Shown: piece by piece, positions 7,360-15,252 of the stretch
Position numbering within the stretch: position 1 is the first letter of the stretch
Layout: every line of letters begins with the position of its first letter
Assembly (NCBI RefSeq): GCF_021654135.1
Contig: NZ_JAKGSD010000041.1
Coordinates: 13,231 to 77,230, forward strand
Reading direction: 5' to 3'
From: Amycolatopsis tucumanensis
GTDB lineage: Bacteria > Actinomycetota > Actinomycetes > Mycobacteriales > Pseudonocardiaceae
DNA: 64,000 bases
Program-made: the position numbers and the translations under genes
Notes under the pieces: generated by a model
The model's input: the letters and a program-made list of their open reading frames with translations, nothing else
Databases searched by the model: none
Told to the model about the DNA's origin: nothing

Positions 7360-9159
7360 TTAGTCCTTGATTTCGAGCAGGGAAGCGCCTTGCGTGACAG
7401 CGGCGCCGACCTCGACGGAAAGTCCGGTCACGGTGCCCGACTTGTGCGCGGTGACCGGGTTCTCCATCTTCATCGCCTCGAGCACCACGAGCAGCTCGCC
7501 GGCCTCGACCTGCTGGCCGTCCTCGACCGCGACCTTGACGATGGTGCCCTGCATCGGCGCGGCCACGGTGTCGCCGCTCGCCGCGGCCTTCGTGCCACCG
7601 CCCCGCTTGCGCGGCTTGGCCTTCGCGCCACCGCCGCCCTTGCCGCCGCCGCTCGCCAGCGCGAGGTCGCCGGGCAGCGACACCTCCAGCCGACGACCGC
7701 CGACCTCGACGACCACCGTCTGACGTGGCTCGGCGTCCTCGTCGGCCTCCGCGGCCGCGGTGAACGGCTCGATCTGGTTGTCGAACTCCGTCTCGATCCA
7801 GCGGGTGTGCACGGAGAAGCCGTCCTCATCGCCGACGAACGCCGGGTCGCGCACGATGACGCGGTGGAACGGCAGGACCGTCGCCATGCCCTCGACGACC
7901 ATCTCGTCCAGCGCGCGGCGGCTGCGCTCCAGCGCGTTCTGCCGGTCGGTGCCGGTGACGATGACCTTGGCCAGCATCGAGTCGAACTGGCCGCCGATGA
8001 CGCTGCCGGTGACCACGCCGGAGTCGACGCGGACGCCGGGGCCCTCCGGGAAGACCAGCTTGGTGACGGTGCCCGGCGCGGGCAGGAAGTTGCGCCCGGC
8101 GTCCTCACCGTTGATGCGGAACTCGATGGAGTGGCCGCGCGGCTCGGGGTCCTCGGTGAACCGCAGCTTCTCGCCCTGGGCGATGCGGAACATCTCGCGC
8201 ACCAGGTCGACGCCCGCGGTCTCCTCGGACACCGGGTGCTCGACCTGCAGGCGGGTGTTGACCTCCAGGAACGAGATCGTCCCGTCCAGGCCCACCAGGT
8301 ACTCGACCGTGCCGGCGCCGGAGTAGCCGGCCTCCTTGCAGATCGCCTTGGCCGACTCGTGGATGGTGCGGCGCTGCTCGTCGGTCAGGAACGGCGCGGG
8401 CGCCTCCTCGACCAGCTTCTGGTGGCGGCGCTGCAGCGAGCAGTCACGGGTGCCGACGACCACGACGTTGCCGTGCAGGTCGGCCAGGACCTGCGCCTCG
8501 ACGTGGCGAGGCTTGTCCAGGTAGCGCTCGACGAAGCACTCGCCCCGGCCGAACGCGGCGACCGCCTCGCGGGTGGCCGACTCGAACAGCTCGGGGATCT
8601 CCTCCTTGGTGCGGGCGACCTTCAGGCCGCGGCCGCCACCACCGAAGGCCGCCTTGATCGCGACGGGCAGGCCGTGCTCGTCGGCGAAGGCGATGATCTC
8701 GTCCGCGTTCGACACAGGGTCCTTGGTGCCCGGGACCAGCGGGGCACCGGCCTTGAGCGCGATGTGCCGCGCGGTGACCTTGTCGCCGAGGTCGCGGATC
8801 GCCTGCGGGCTCGGCCCGATCCAGGTCAGGCCCGCGTCGATGACCGCCTGCGCGAAGTCGGCGTTCTCGGAGAGGAAGCCGTAGCCGGGGTGGACGGAGT
8901 CGGCGCCGGAGCGCTTGGCCACGTCGATGAGCTTGTCGATGACGAGGTAGCTCTCCGCGGCCGTGGTGCCGCCGAGGGCGAACGCCTCGTCGGCGAGCTG
9001 GACGTGCGGCGCGTCCCGGTCGGGCTCGGCGTACACCGCGACACTCGCGAGCCCGGCGTCCTTGGCCGCTCTGATGACGCGGACCGCGATTTCACCCCGG
9101 TTGGCGACGAGGATCTTCGTCACCGGTCCGCCCTGGGTCGCGCTGGCCTGCTCGGGCAC
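7360..9159 (-). CDS. accA3: Acyl-CoA carboxylase alpha subunit (biotin carboxylase + BCCP)
   Basis: This subunit carboxylates its own covalently bound biotin using ATP and bicarbonate; the beta subunit then moves the carboxyl group to acetyl-, propionyl- or longer acyl-CoA. The N-terminal biotin carboxylase begins KILVANRGEIAVRVIRAAKD, the ATP-grasp glycine loop GGGGRGLKVA is present, and the C-terminal biotinyl domain carries EAMKMENPV with the biotinylated Lys at about residue 564 of 599. I chose the GTG at 9159 because GGAGGT lies six bases upstream. An alternative GTG at 9123 would drop 12 residues, and the frame is open to 9189. It is the accA3 of the conserved actinobacterial carboxylase neighbourhood, partnered by accE-accD5 at 16.5-18.4 kb and birA at 34 kb. 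Confidence 0.96.
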   Translation of the reverse strand: MPEQASATQGGPVTKILVANRGEIAVRVIRAAKDAGLASVAVYAEPDRDAPHVQLADEAFALGGTTAAESYLVIDKLIDVAKRSGADSVHPGYGFLSENADFAQAVIDAGLTWIGPSPQAIRDLGDKVTARHIALKAGAPLVPGTKDPVSNADEIIAFADEHGLPVAIKAAFGGGGRGLKVARTKEEIPELFESATREAVAAFGRGECFVERYLDKPRHVEAQVLADLHGNVVVVGTRDCSLQRRHQKLVEEAPAPFLTDEQRRTIHESAKAICKEAGYSGAGTVEYLVGLDGTISFLEVNTRLQVEHPVSEETAGVDLVREMFRIAQGEKLRFTEDPEPRGHSIEFRINGEDAGRNFLPAPGTVTKLVFPEGPGVRVDSGVVTGSVIGGQFDSMLAKVIVTGTDRQNALERSRRALDEMVVEGMATVLPFHRVIVRDPAFVGDEDGFSVHTRWIETEFDNQIEPFTAAAEADEDAEPRQTVVVEVGGRRLEVSLPGDLALASGGGKGGGGAKAKPRKRGGGTKAAASGDTVAAPMQGTIVKVAVEDGQQVEAGELLVVLEAMKMENPVTAHKSGTVTGLSVEVGAAVTQGASLLEIKD

Positions 9160-9305
9160 GCCCTTACCTCCATCTGGTCCTTCACGCAATCCCCCCGGAG
9201 CGTCGCGCGGCGCTTCCGCGGGCCTTTCCCGGAGTTTACGGCGGAGTAGTCGTGCTGCGGTGAGACCCGGCTCACGCTTACCCTGAAGGGGAAAGGGGTG
9301 GGCAC

Positions 9306-9962
9306 GTGGGCAGGGGACGCGCGCCTCGTTCGGTTGTCGTGACCGCGGTCGTGGCGGCCGTCGTGGCGTTGTCTGCGCTGGTCACCGTGCGGTTGCTGCG
9401 CGAGGACGGGACGAGCGCGCAGGTGCCGGCCGACGGCGGCGGGACCAACGCGGTGACGGCGGGCGCGGACTGCGGCGAGGGGCCCTGCCAGGTGGTGGCG
9501 CGGGCGACCGTGGACGGCAAACCGGTCGAGCTGCTCGCCGATTCCCAAGGCGGCAACGGGCGATTTCAGGCGGGCGCGAACACGATCGAGGTGACGGTGA
9601 CGGCGCTGGGCGGGCGCCTGGACGCGAACTCGTTGTCCTGCGTGAGCGGCACGGTGTCGGCCTGCCTGGTGCACGCCCGGCAGGAGGGGGCTGCGATCGC
9701 CCAGCTGCTCGTCGACCGCGCCGGGACCTGGCGCTCGGTCGACAAGCCCTACTACTCCAGCGGCGGGGTCGTGCGGCTGGACGACGTCGCCGGCGACACC
9801 GCGCCGGAGGTGGTGGTCGTGCAGACGTCGCCGGTGCTGGCGCGGGTGTTCGCGCTCGACGGCAGTGCGCTGGGCTGCACCCGGCGCTACACCTCGGTCA
9901 GCCAGTTGCGTGGCTGGCCCGAGGTGCAGCTCAACCCGGGCGACCTGCGCGCCTGCAGCTAG
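9306..9962 (+). CDS. Exported or membrane-anchored protein of unknown function
   Basis: The 218-residue protein starts MGRGRAPRSVVVTAVVAAVV, a positively charged N-terminus followed by a hydrophobic stretch of about 20 residues, so it is either anchored or secreted. No lipobox and no clear AxA site is seen. The outer part has six cysteines (CGEGPC; CVSG and SAC; a lone C in ALGCTRR; the penultimate C), suggesting disulphides outside the cell, and alternates beta-strand-like segments. I do not recognise the family. It is divergent from accA3 and converges on the symporter gene with a four-base overlap of the ends. Confidence 0.75.
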   Translation: MGRGRAPRSVVVTAVVAAVVALSALVTVRLLREDGTSAQVPADGGGTNAVTAGADCGEGPCQVVARATVDGKPVELLADSQGGNGRFQAGANTIEVTVTALGGRLDANSLSCVSGTVSACLVHARQEGAAIAQLLVDRAGTWRSVDKPYYSSGGVVRLDDVAGDTAPEVVVVQTSPVLARVFALDGSALGCTRRYTSVSQLRGWPEVQLNPGDLRACS

Positions 9963-11278
9963 GCCCGCGCGGGCTGCGGCGCGTCGAGCAGCGGCGCCGC
10001 GGTGGGGGAGTTCAGGACCTCGTCGTCGAGGAGGCCCTCCGTGCGCGCGATCCACGTCGGGATCGCGATCTGGCCCGCCACGTTCGTCGCGGTGCGCATC
10101 ATGTCCAGGATCGGGTCGATGCCGTAGATCACGGCGATCCCGGTGGCGATCACCTCGGGCGGCAGGTTCAGCGTGCTCAGCGTCAGCGTGAGCATCGTGA
10201 ACCAGCCGGTCACCCCGGCCGTGGCGATCGCGCCGAACACCGCGACCACGACGATCAGCAGGTAGTCGCCGAAGGACAGCGAGATGCCGAACAGGTTCGC
10301 GATGAAGATCGTGGCCACCGCGGGGTAAACCGCGGCGCAACCGTCCATTTTGGTCGTCGTGCCGAGCGGGACCGCGAAGCTCGCGTAGCCCGGGTCGACG
10401 CCGAGGTTCACCGCCGTCTGGCGGCTCAGCGGCAGCGTCGCGCCGGACGAGCGGGACACGAACGCGAACTGCAGCGCCGTCCACGCCTTGCGGAAGAACA
10501 CCGCCGGGCTCACCTTGCCGACGAAGCGCAGCAGCAGCGGGTACACGCCGAACAGCACCAGCAGCGTGCCCGCGTAGACGGCGACGATCAGCGACAGCAG
10601 CGGCCGCACGAACTGGTCGCCGTAGGTGGCGAACGCGTTGCCGATCAGGCCGAGCACACCCAGCGGCGCGAGCCGGATGATCCAGCCCAGCACCTTCTGC
10701 ACGATGTCGAACACCGCGCGGTTGAAGTTCACGAACGGCTCGGCGCGGTCGCCCAGCGCGTACGCGGCGAGGCCGACGGCCAGCGACACGAGCACGACCT
10801 GCAGGATCTCGCCGTCGGCGAAGGCCTCGAACAGGTTGCTCGGCACCAGGTTGTTGATCAGGTCCAGCCACGATCCCTGGTCGCGCGAGGCGAGCTTCTC
10901 CACGGTCGAGGGCTGGGGCTGCAGCGAGACGCCGCTGCCCGGGTTCACGATCTTGCCGATGACGATGCCGATGAGCACCGCGATCAGCGAGGTCGTCGCG
11001 AACCACAGCACGGTCTTGCCCCCGAGCCGGGCCGCGGTGCGCGCGCCGCCGAGGCCGCGCAGGCTCACGATGCCGAGCACGATGGCGGTGAAGACCAGCG
11101 GCAGGACGGTGACCTGCAGCAGGTTCGTGAAGATCGACCCGATCGTGTCGAGGGTCGTGACGAGCCAGTCCTGGCCGGTCTGCTTCGCGAGGATGCCCAG
11201 CAGGGCGCCCACGACGAGGGCGACGACCACGATCAGGCCGAAGACCTTGGGTTTGGTGTAGGTCCGTAACAGGGACAC
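9959..11278 (-). CDS. gltP: Dicarboxylate/amino acid:cation symporter (DAACS, GltP-type)
   Basis: This is a sodium- or proton-coupled uptake carrier for glutamate, aspartate or C4-dicarboxylates. The 439-residue protein has the family fold, with the re-entrant serine-rich loop SRSSGATLPLS and the TTTKMDGCAAVYPAV helix that follows it; a second re-entrant stretch is near YGIDPILDMMRTATNVAGQ. The helix-7 motif reads TKMDG rather than the usual NMDG. I chose the GTG at 11278, six bases after GGAGC; an upstream GTG at 11305 has no ribosome site. A perfect palindrome lies at 11313-11335 just upstream. Substrate preference cannot be read from sequence. Confidence 0.92.
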   Translation of the reverse strand: MSLLRTYTKPKVFGLIVVVALVVGALLGILAKQTGQDWLVTTLDTIGSIFTNLLQVTVLPLVFTAIVLGIVSLRGLGGARTAARLGGKTVLWFATTSLIAVLIGIVIGKIVNPGSGVSLQPQPSTVEKLASRDQGSWLDLINNLVPSNLFEAFADGEILQVVLVSLAVGLAAYALGDRAEPFVNFNRAVFDIVQKVLGWIIRLAPLGVLGLIGNAFATYGDQFVRPLLSLIVAVYAGTLLVLFGVYPLLLRFVGKVSPAVFFRKAWTALQFAFVSRSSGATLPLSRQTAVNLGVDPGYASFAVPLGTTTKMDGCAAVYPAVATIFIANLFGISLSFGDYLLIVVVAVFGAIATAGVTGWFTMLTLTLSTLNLPPEVIATGIAVIYGIDPILDMMRTATNVAGQIAIPTWIARTEGLLDDEVLNSPTAAPLLDAPQPARA

Positions 11279-11312
11279 GGGTTCGCTCCGGGGCGTGAAA
11301 GTCACTGGTTGT

Positions 11313-11335
11313 GCCGCGTGTGGTCAACACGCGGC
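11313..11335. promoter_or_regulatory. Perfect 9-bp inverted repeat upstream of gltP
   Basis: GCCGCGTGT and ACACGCGGC arms are separated by GGTCA. The element lies between the maf stop and the gltP start on the same transcribed strand, so it could be an intrinsic-type hairpin ending the maf transcript or an operator for gltP. No T-run follows on the minus strand, which favours an operator or attenuating hairpin. Confidence 0.45.
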
Positions 11336-11378
11336 GTCACCGGACTCTTCCCCATGACCCCTTCGTGTGGGGCAGTTC

Positions 11379-12005
11379 TCAGGATGTGGGAGACCAGAGG
11401 TCGGTCACGCTGATCCCGATCTCCGCGAGCAGCCGCCGGGTCAGCGGCAGGCTGATCCCGATCACGCTGGACGGGTCGCCGTCGATGCCCTCGACGAACC
11501 ACCCGCCGAGCCCGTCGAGCGTGAACGCGCCCGCGACCCGCAGTGGTTCGCCGGTGCCGACGTAGGCGTCGATCTCGGCCTCGGTCGGCGACGAGAACCG
11601 CACTCGCGTGGTCTGGGTACCGACGGCCTGGCCGGCCTTCTCGCCGCCCTTGACCAGCAGCACCGCGTGGCCGGTGAGCAGGTCGCCGCTGCCGCCTGCC
11701 ATCTGCGCCCACCGCTTGCGCGCGGTCTCCGCGTCGCCCGGCTTGCCGAGCATCTCGCCGTTGAACGAGAGCATCGAGTCGCAGCCGACGACCACCGCGT
11801 CCGCGTGCGTGCGGGCGACCTCGGCCAGCACGGCCTCGGCCTTGGCGAGCGCGAGGGCGGTGACGAGCTCCTCGCGGGACGGGTCGGTCAGGGCCGCGGC
11901 CACGGCGTCCTCGTCGACGCCGGAGACCACGACACTCGGTTCGATGCCCGCGGCGCGCAGAACCGCCAGGCGCGCGGGGGACTGTGAGGCGAGAACGAAG
12001 TGCAC
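11379..12005 (-). CDS. maf: Maf family nucleoside triphosphate pyrophosphatase
   Basis: This enzyme hydrolyses the alpha-beta phosphate bond of modified or non-canonical pyrimidine nucleotides, a house-cleaning role; Maf proteins also affect septation. The 208 residues start VHFVLASQSPARLAVLRAAG, the family's substrate loop with Ala where Arg is common. GCDSML holds the catalytic Asp, and the C-terminal PSSVIGISLPLTRRLL is the usual end. I chose the GTG at 12005 because the family begins at this point; an in-frame GTG at 12029 would overlap the upstream transporter. It belongs to the conserved accA3-maf-accE-accD5 block, here with a transporter and regulator inserted. Confidence 0.93.
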   Translation of the reverse strand: MHFVLASQSPARLAVLRAAGIEPSVVVSGVDEDAVAAALTDPSREELVTALALAKAEAVLAEVARTHADAVVVGCDSMLSFNGEMLGKPGDAETARKRWAQMAGGSGDLLTGHAVLLVKGGEKAGQAVGTQTTRVRFSSPTEAEIDAYVGTGEPLRVAGAFTLDGLGGWFVEGIDGDPSSVIGISLPLTRRLLAEIGISVTDLWSPTS

Positions 12006-12021
12006 GTCGGGAGGGTATCCG

Positions 12022-13461
12022 TCAGGCACGCGCGGCGGCTGGGGCGGGCGCGGGCCGCGGCGCCGGGCGGCGCATGGCGGCCGCCGCGATGATTCCCAGC
12101 AGCAGCACGGCCACCGGGAGCAGCATCGTCTCGCGCGCCGCGTCCGTCAGCGCCTGTGCCTGGTTCCCGCCGCTGCTCGCCATGCCCGCGCTGATCCGGG
12201 CCTGCAGCAGCACCCCGCACGCCGCGCTGCCGAGCACGCCGCCGACCTGGCGGGCCGTGTTGAAGATGCCCGACGCGGTGCCGGCCAGCCGCGGCTCGAC
12301 CGAGCTCATCGTCACGTTGCTCATCGGCGCGAACACCGAACCGGTGCCCACTCCGCACAGCAGCAGGCCGGGGAAGGTGACCCACCAGGTGCTCGTCTCC
12401 CGCGCCATCAACGCGATGAGCCCGAGCCCGGCGGCGAGCGCGACGATCCCGAAGATCACCAGGTACTTCGGGTTCGTCCGGTCCGACAAGCGGCCGATGA
12501 ACGGCGCGATGATCCCGGACAGCAGCGACATCGGCGCGGTGACCAGCCCGGCCTCGGTGGGGGACAGCAGCAGCACGTCCTGCACGTAGATCACCAGCGG
12601 CAGGAACATCGCGGTCATGGTGAAGCCGATCGTGACCGAGGTCAGTGTGCCCGCGGAGAAGTTGCGGTTGGCGAACACCCGCAGCGGCAGCAGCGGCTCG
12701 CGGCGGTTGTAGCGCTGCCACACCACGAACCCGGCGAGCAGCAGCACTCCGGCGGCGATCACCTCGACCACGTTGACCGGGCCGGCGACCGTGCCCCAGT
12801 TGTAGTGCTGCCCGTTCTGCAGCCCGAAGACCAGCAGCGACAGCCCGGCGACCGACAGCAGGATGCCGGGCAGGTCGAACGAGTGGGAGTTGCGTGGCTG
12901 CCAGTCCGGCACCATCAGCGCCGCGAGCACCAGGCCGGCCACGCCCACCGGCACGTTGACGAAGAAGATCCACTCCCAGCCCAGCTGGTCGACCAGCACA
13001 CCGCCGAGCAGCGGCCCGGCGATGGTGGCCAGGCCGGCGACCCCGCCCCACATGCCCATCGCCGGGCCGCGCTTGGCAGGCGGGAACAGGTGCGTGATGA
13101 ACGCCAGCGTCTGCGGCGTCATCAGCGCCGCGCCCAGCCCCTGCACCGCGCGTGCCGCGATCAGCGTCTCGGCGGTGCCGGACAGGCCGCACCACAGCGA
13201 CGCGAGCGTGAACACCGCGAGCCCGGCCAGGTACACGCGCTTCGGGCCGAAGCGGTCGCCGAGCCTGCTGGTGAACAGCATCGGCACCGCGTAGGTGAGC
13301 AGGTAGACGCTCATCACCCAGACGATGGCGTTGAGGTCGGTGTTCAGGCCCTTCACCATCGACGGGACCGCGATGGACACGATCGTGGTGTCCAGCAGGA
13401 TCATGAAGAACCCGACGCACAGCGCGATCAGCGCCGCCCACGGGTTAGCTCGCTCTGTCAT
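12022..13461 (-). CDS. MFS drug:H+ antiporter, DHA2 (14-TMS) type
   Basis: This proton-driven efflux pump of 479 residues has about 14 hydrophobic segments, the layout of the DHA2 branch. The MFS motif between helices 2 and 3 is SRLGDRFGPKRVYLAG, and the helix-5 antiporter motif reads VAGLATIAGPLLGGVLVD, close to the drug-antiporter consensus. Its start lies inside the 3' end of the PadR-type regulator gene (17-base overlap), so the two are translationally coupled. A regulator-pump pair is the likely unit, with the pump repressed until an unknown compound binds the regulator. The drug or metabolite exported is unknown. Confidence 0.92.
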   Translation of the reverse strand: MTERANPWAALIALCVGFFMILLDTTIVSIAVPSMVKGLNTDLNAIVWVMSVYLLTYAVPMLFTSRLGDRFGPKRVYLAGLAVFTLASLWCGLSGTAETLIAARAVQGLGAALMTPQTLAFITHLFPPAKRGPAMGMWGGVAGLATIAGPLLGGVLVDQLGWEWIFFVNVPVGVAGLVLAALMVPDWQPRNSHSFDLPGILLSVAGLSLLVFGLQNGQHYNWGTVAGPVNVVEVIAAGVLLLAGFVVWQRYNRREPLLPLRVFANRNFSAGTLTSVTIGFTMTAMFLPLVIYVQDVLLLSPTEAGLVTAPMSLLSGIIAPFIGRLSDRTNPKYLVIFGIVALAAGLGLIALMARETSTWWVTFPGLLLCGVGTGSVFAPMSNVTMSSVEPRLAGTASGIFNTARQVGGVLGSAACGVLLQARISAGMASSGGNQAQALTDAARETMLLPVAVLLLGIIAAAAMRRPAPRPAPAPAAARA

Positions 13462-14083
13462 CGGATCTGTCCTCAGTGGATTCGGTGGGGACGAGGGAGA
13501 GTGCGGGGTCCTGGGTGTCGTAGTCGATCCACTGCAGGCGCCCGGACTTGATGTCGTGGACCAGTTCCCGGGTCCACTCGAGTTCGAACCGCACCTGCGC
13601 GGCGGTGTAGCGCCAGTCCACCCAGTAGATGGGCGGCACCTCGGCGGTCAGCTTGCGGGTGACGACCTCTTGCGCGGCGGCTTTCGCTTCGAGCTGCAGG
13701 AGGCGCTTTTCCAGCTGCTCCAGCGAGTCCTCGCGCCCGAGGTCGTCCATCACCCCGAGACCGCTGACGTACTCGGGGTACTCGGTCGCGATCGTGCTGA
13801 GCATCGTCCTGGCGCGGTCGATGAACGCGTCGCGGCCCTGTTCGGTGAGGGCGTAGACGGTCCGTTCCGGCCGTCGGCCCTCGCGCTGGGTCTCGAAGAC
13901 CTCGATGTGCCCGACGGCCAGCAGGCGGTCGACCGTGTGGTAGAGCGAGCCGGTCTTGACCGCGACGCGGTGCTCCAGGTGCCGGTCGCGCATCAGCTGG
14001 GTCATTTCGTACGGGTGCATCGGCCGCTCGTTCAGCAGTTCCAGGACGGCCAGTGCCATGGGTGTGAGTTTGGGTGCGGCCAT
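13445..14083 (-). CDS. PadR family transcriptional regulator
   Basis: The 212 residues begin MAAPKLTPMALAVLELL, with a winged helix of about 75 residues typical of PadR (HPYEMTQLMRDRHLEHRVAVK, GSLYHTVDRLLAVGHIEV, EGRRPERTVYALTEQG). The C-terminal region is helical and of the PadR Vir type, used for dimerisation. It overlaps the downstream DHA2 transporter gene by 17 bases. PadR proteins usually repress an adjacent pump gene, so control of its own operon is inferred. The upstream side is a long repeat tract, leaving only about 45 bases of ordinary sequence for a promoter. Confidence 0.92.
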   Translation of the reverse strand: MAAPKLTPMALAVLELLNERPMHPYEMTQLMRDRHLEHRVAVKTGSLYHTVDRLLAVGHIEVFETQREGRRPERTVYALTEQGRDAFIDRARTMLSTIATEYPEYVSGLGVMDDLGREDSLEQLEKRLLQLEAKAAAQEVVTRKLTAEVPPIYWVDWRYTAAQVRFELEWTRELVHDIKSGRLQWIDYDTQDPALSLVPTESTEDRSDDRAS

Positions 14084-14545
14084 GATCGCTCCAGTCCGTT
14101 TATTCCGCGTGGACTATACGGCGCTGACTATTGGGCCGGCAAGGAGGGGGCGAGTGGCGGGGTGGCGTGGCGGGTCGGTCGGCGGGTGGCGCGGCGGGTC
14201 GACTGGCGCGGTGGCGTGGCGCGGCGGGTCGCCTGGTGCGGCGGGTCGCTTGGCGGGGTGGCGTGGCGGGTCGGCTGGCGGGATGGTGCGCCGGGTCGGT
14301 CGGCGGGTGGCGCGGCGGGTCGGCTGGCGCGGTGGCGCGGCGGGTCGCCTGGCGGGGTGGCGTGGCGGGTCGCCTGGCGGGGTGATGCGGCGGGTCGGTC
14401 GGCGGGTGGCGCGGCGAGTCGGCTGGCGGGGTGCGGCGGGTCGTCGGCGGGGTGGCGCGGCGGGTCGCCTGGTGCGGCGGGTCGCTTGGCGGGATGGTGC
14501 GCCGGGTCGGCTGGCGGGGTCGGTCGGCGGGCCGGCGCAGCGGCG
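14084..14545. repeat. Gene-free GC-rich minisatellite-like tract
   Basis: From about 14140 to 14540 the strand is almost purely G/C/T and built from short words such as GGCGGGTGGCGCGGCGGGTCG, GTCGCCTGG and GTCGCTTGGCGG. A block containing CGCCTGGTGCGGCGGGTCGC occurs near 14229 and again near 14468, showing higher-order duplication. Open frames here encode only Arg/Gly/Trp-rich low-complexity peptides and are not credible genes. It separates the PadR operon from the GntR gene. Confidence 0.65.
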
Positions 14546-15193
14546 TCAGTGCGCGGCTTCGTCCCGGACGGCGGCGATGTGGTTGCCGATCAGGGTCTGC
14601 AGGCCCTCGGCGTCACCGTCGGCGAGCAGGTCGCAGATGCGCTCGTGCTCGGTGAGGATGATCGGCGGGCGCACCGTGTTGTCGCGCAGCGCGGTGTTGA
14701 CCATGCGCAGCTGGCGGTCGCGCAGGCCGGAGTAGAACTCGGCGAACAGGGCGTTGCCCGCGGCCTCGACGAGCGTGGCGTGGAACTCGCGGTCGAGCTG
14801 GGTGAAGCGGGCGGTGTGCTCGGGCATCGACACGGCGCGCTGCTCGTCGAGCACGGCACGCATCTTCGCGGCGACCTCGCGGTGCGTCCCAGCGGCGATG
14901 ATCTTCGTGGCCGCGTGACGCTCCAGGAAGATCCTGGCCTCGGCGATGTCGTGCACCTCGTTCGGCGACACCGGGACGACCAGCGCGCCGCGCTTCGGGT
15001 ACAGCCGCAGCAAGCCCTCGGCGGACAGCCGCAGGAACGCCTCGCGGACCGGGGTGCGGGACAGCTCCAGCGCTTCGGCGACCTCGCCCTCGCTGATCAG
15101 CCTCCCGCCTTCGAGACGGCCGTCCAGGATGCGGTCCTTGGTCCACTGGTAGGCCCGGTCGCCGGCCGCCTGTGAGCGGTCCCTCGTTGACAT
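14546..15193 (-). CDS. GntR family regulator, FCD (FadR) subfamily
   Basis: The 215 residues have an N-terminal winged helix (AYQWTKDRILDGRLEGG, ISEGEVAEALELSRTPVREAFLRL). An all-helical FCD ligand domain follows, with the metal- and acid-binding pattern of the family (IFLERHAATKII, DREFHATLVEAAGN, ERICDLLADGD). The ATG at 15193 is chosen; an upstream in-frame ATG at 15238 would run through the promoter of the divergent transporter. FCD regulators mostly sense carboxylic acids or acyl compounds. Divergence over 59 bases with repeats between suggests it represses the transporter gene and itself. Confidence 0.92.
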   Translation of the reverse strand: MSTRDRSQAAGDRAYQWTKDRILDGRLEGGRLISEGEVAEALELSRTPVREAFLRLSAEGLLRLYPKRGALVVPVSPNEVHDIAEARIFLERHAATKIIAAGTHREVAAKMRAVLDEQRAVSMPEHTARFTQLDREFHATLVEAAGNALFAEFYSGLRDRQLRMVNTALRDNTVRPPIILTEHERICDLLADGDAEGLQTLIGNHIAAVRDEAAH

Positions 15194-15216
15194 GGGCGCA
15201 TCGTAGCCAGGAGGCT

Positions 15217-15238
15217 GATAGATACAAGATAGATGCAA
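15217..15238. promoter_or_regulatory. Tandem 11-bp direct repeat, likely GntR operator
   Basis: GATAGATACAA and GATAGATGCAA lie head to tail, one helical turn each and one mismatch apart, between the GntR gene and the divergent MFS gene. The AT-rich element stands out in this GC-rich region and sits just ahead of the transporter ribosome site, where bound protein would block transcription. Confidence 0.5.
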
Positions 15239-15239
15239 C

Positions 15240-15250
15240 AGGAGGTGATC
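15240..15250 (+). promoter_or_regulatory. Extended Shine-Dalgarno sequence
   Basis: AGGAGGTGATC pairs over 11 bases with the end of 16S rRNA, unusually long. Its GGAGG core is seven bases ahead of the GTG at 15253 and decides that start for the transporter gene. Confidence 0.75.
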
Positions 15251-15252
15251 CG

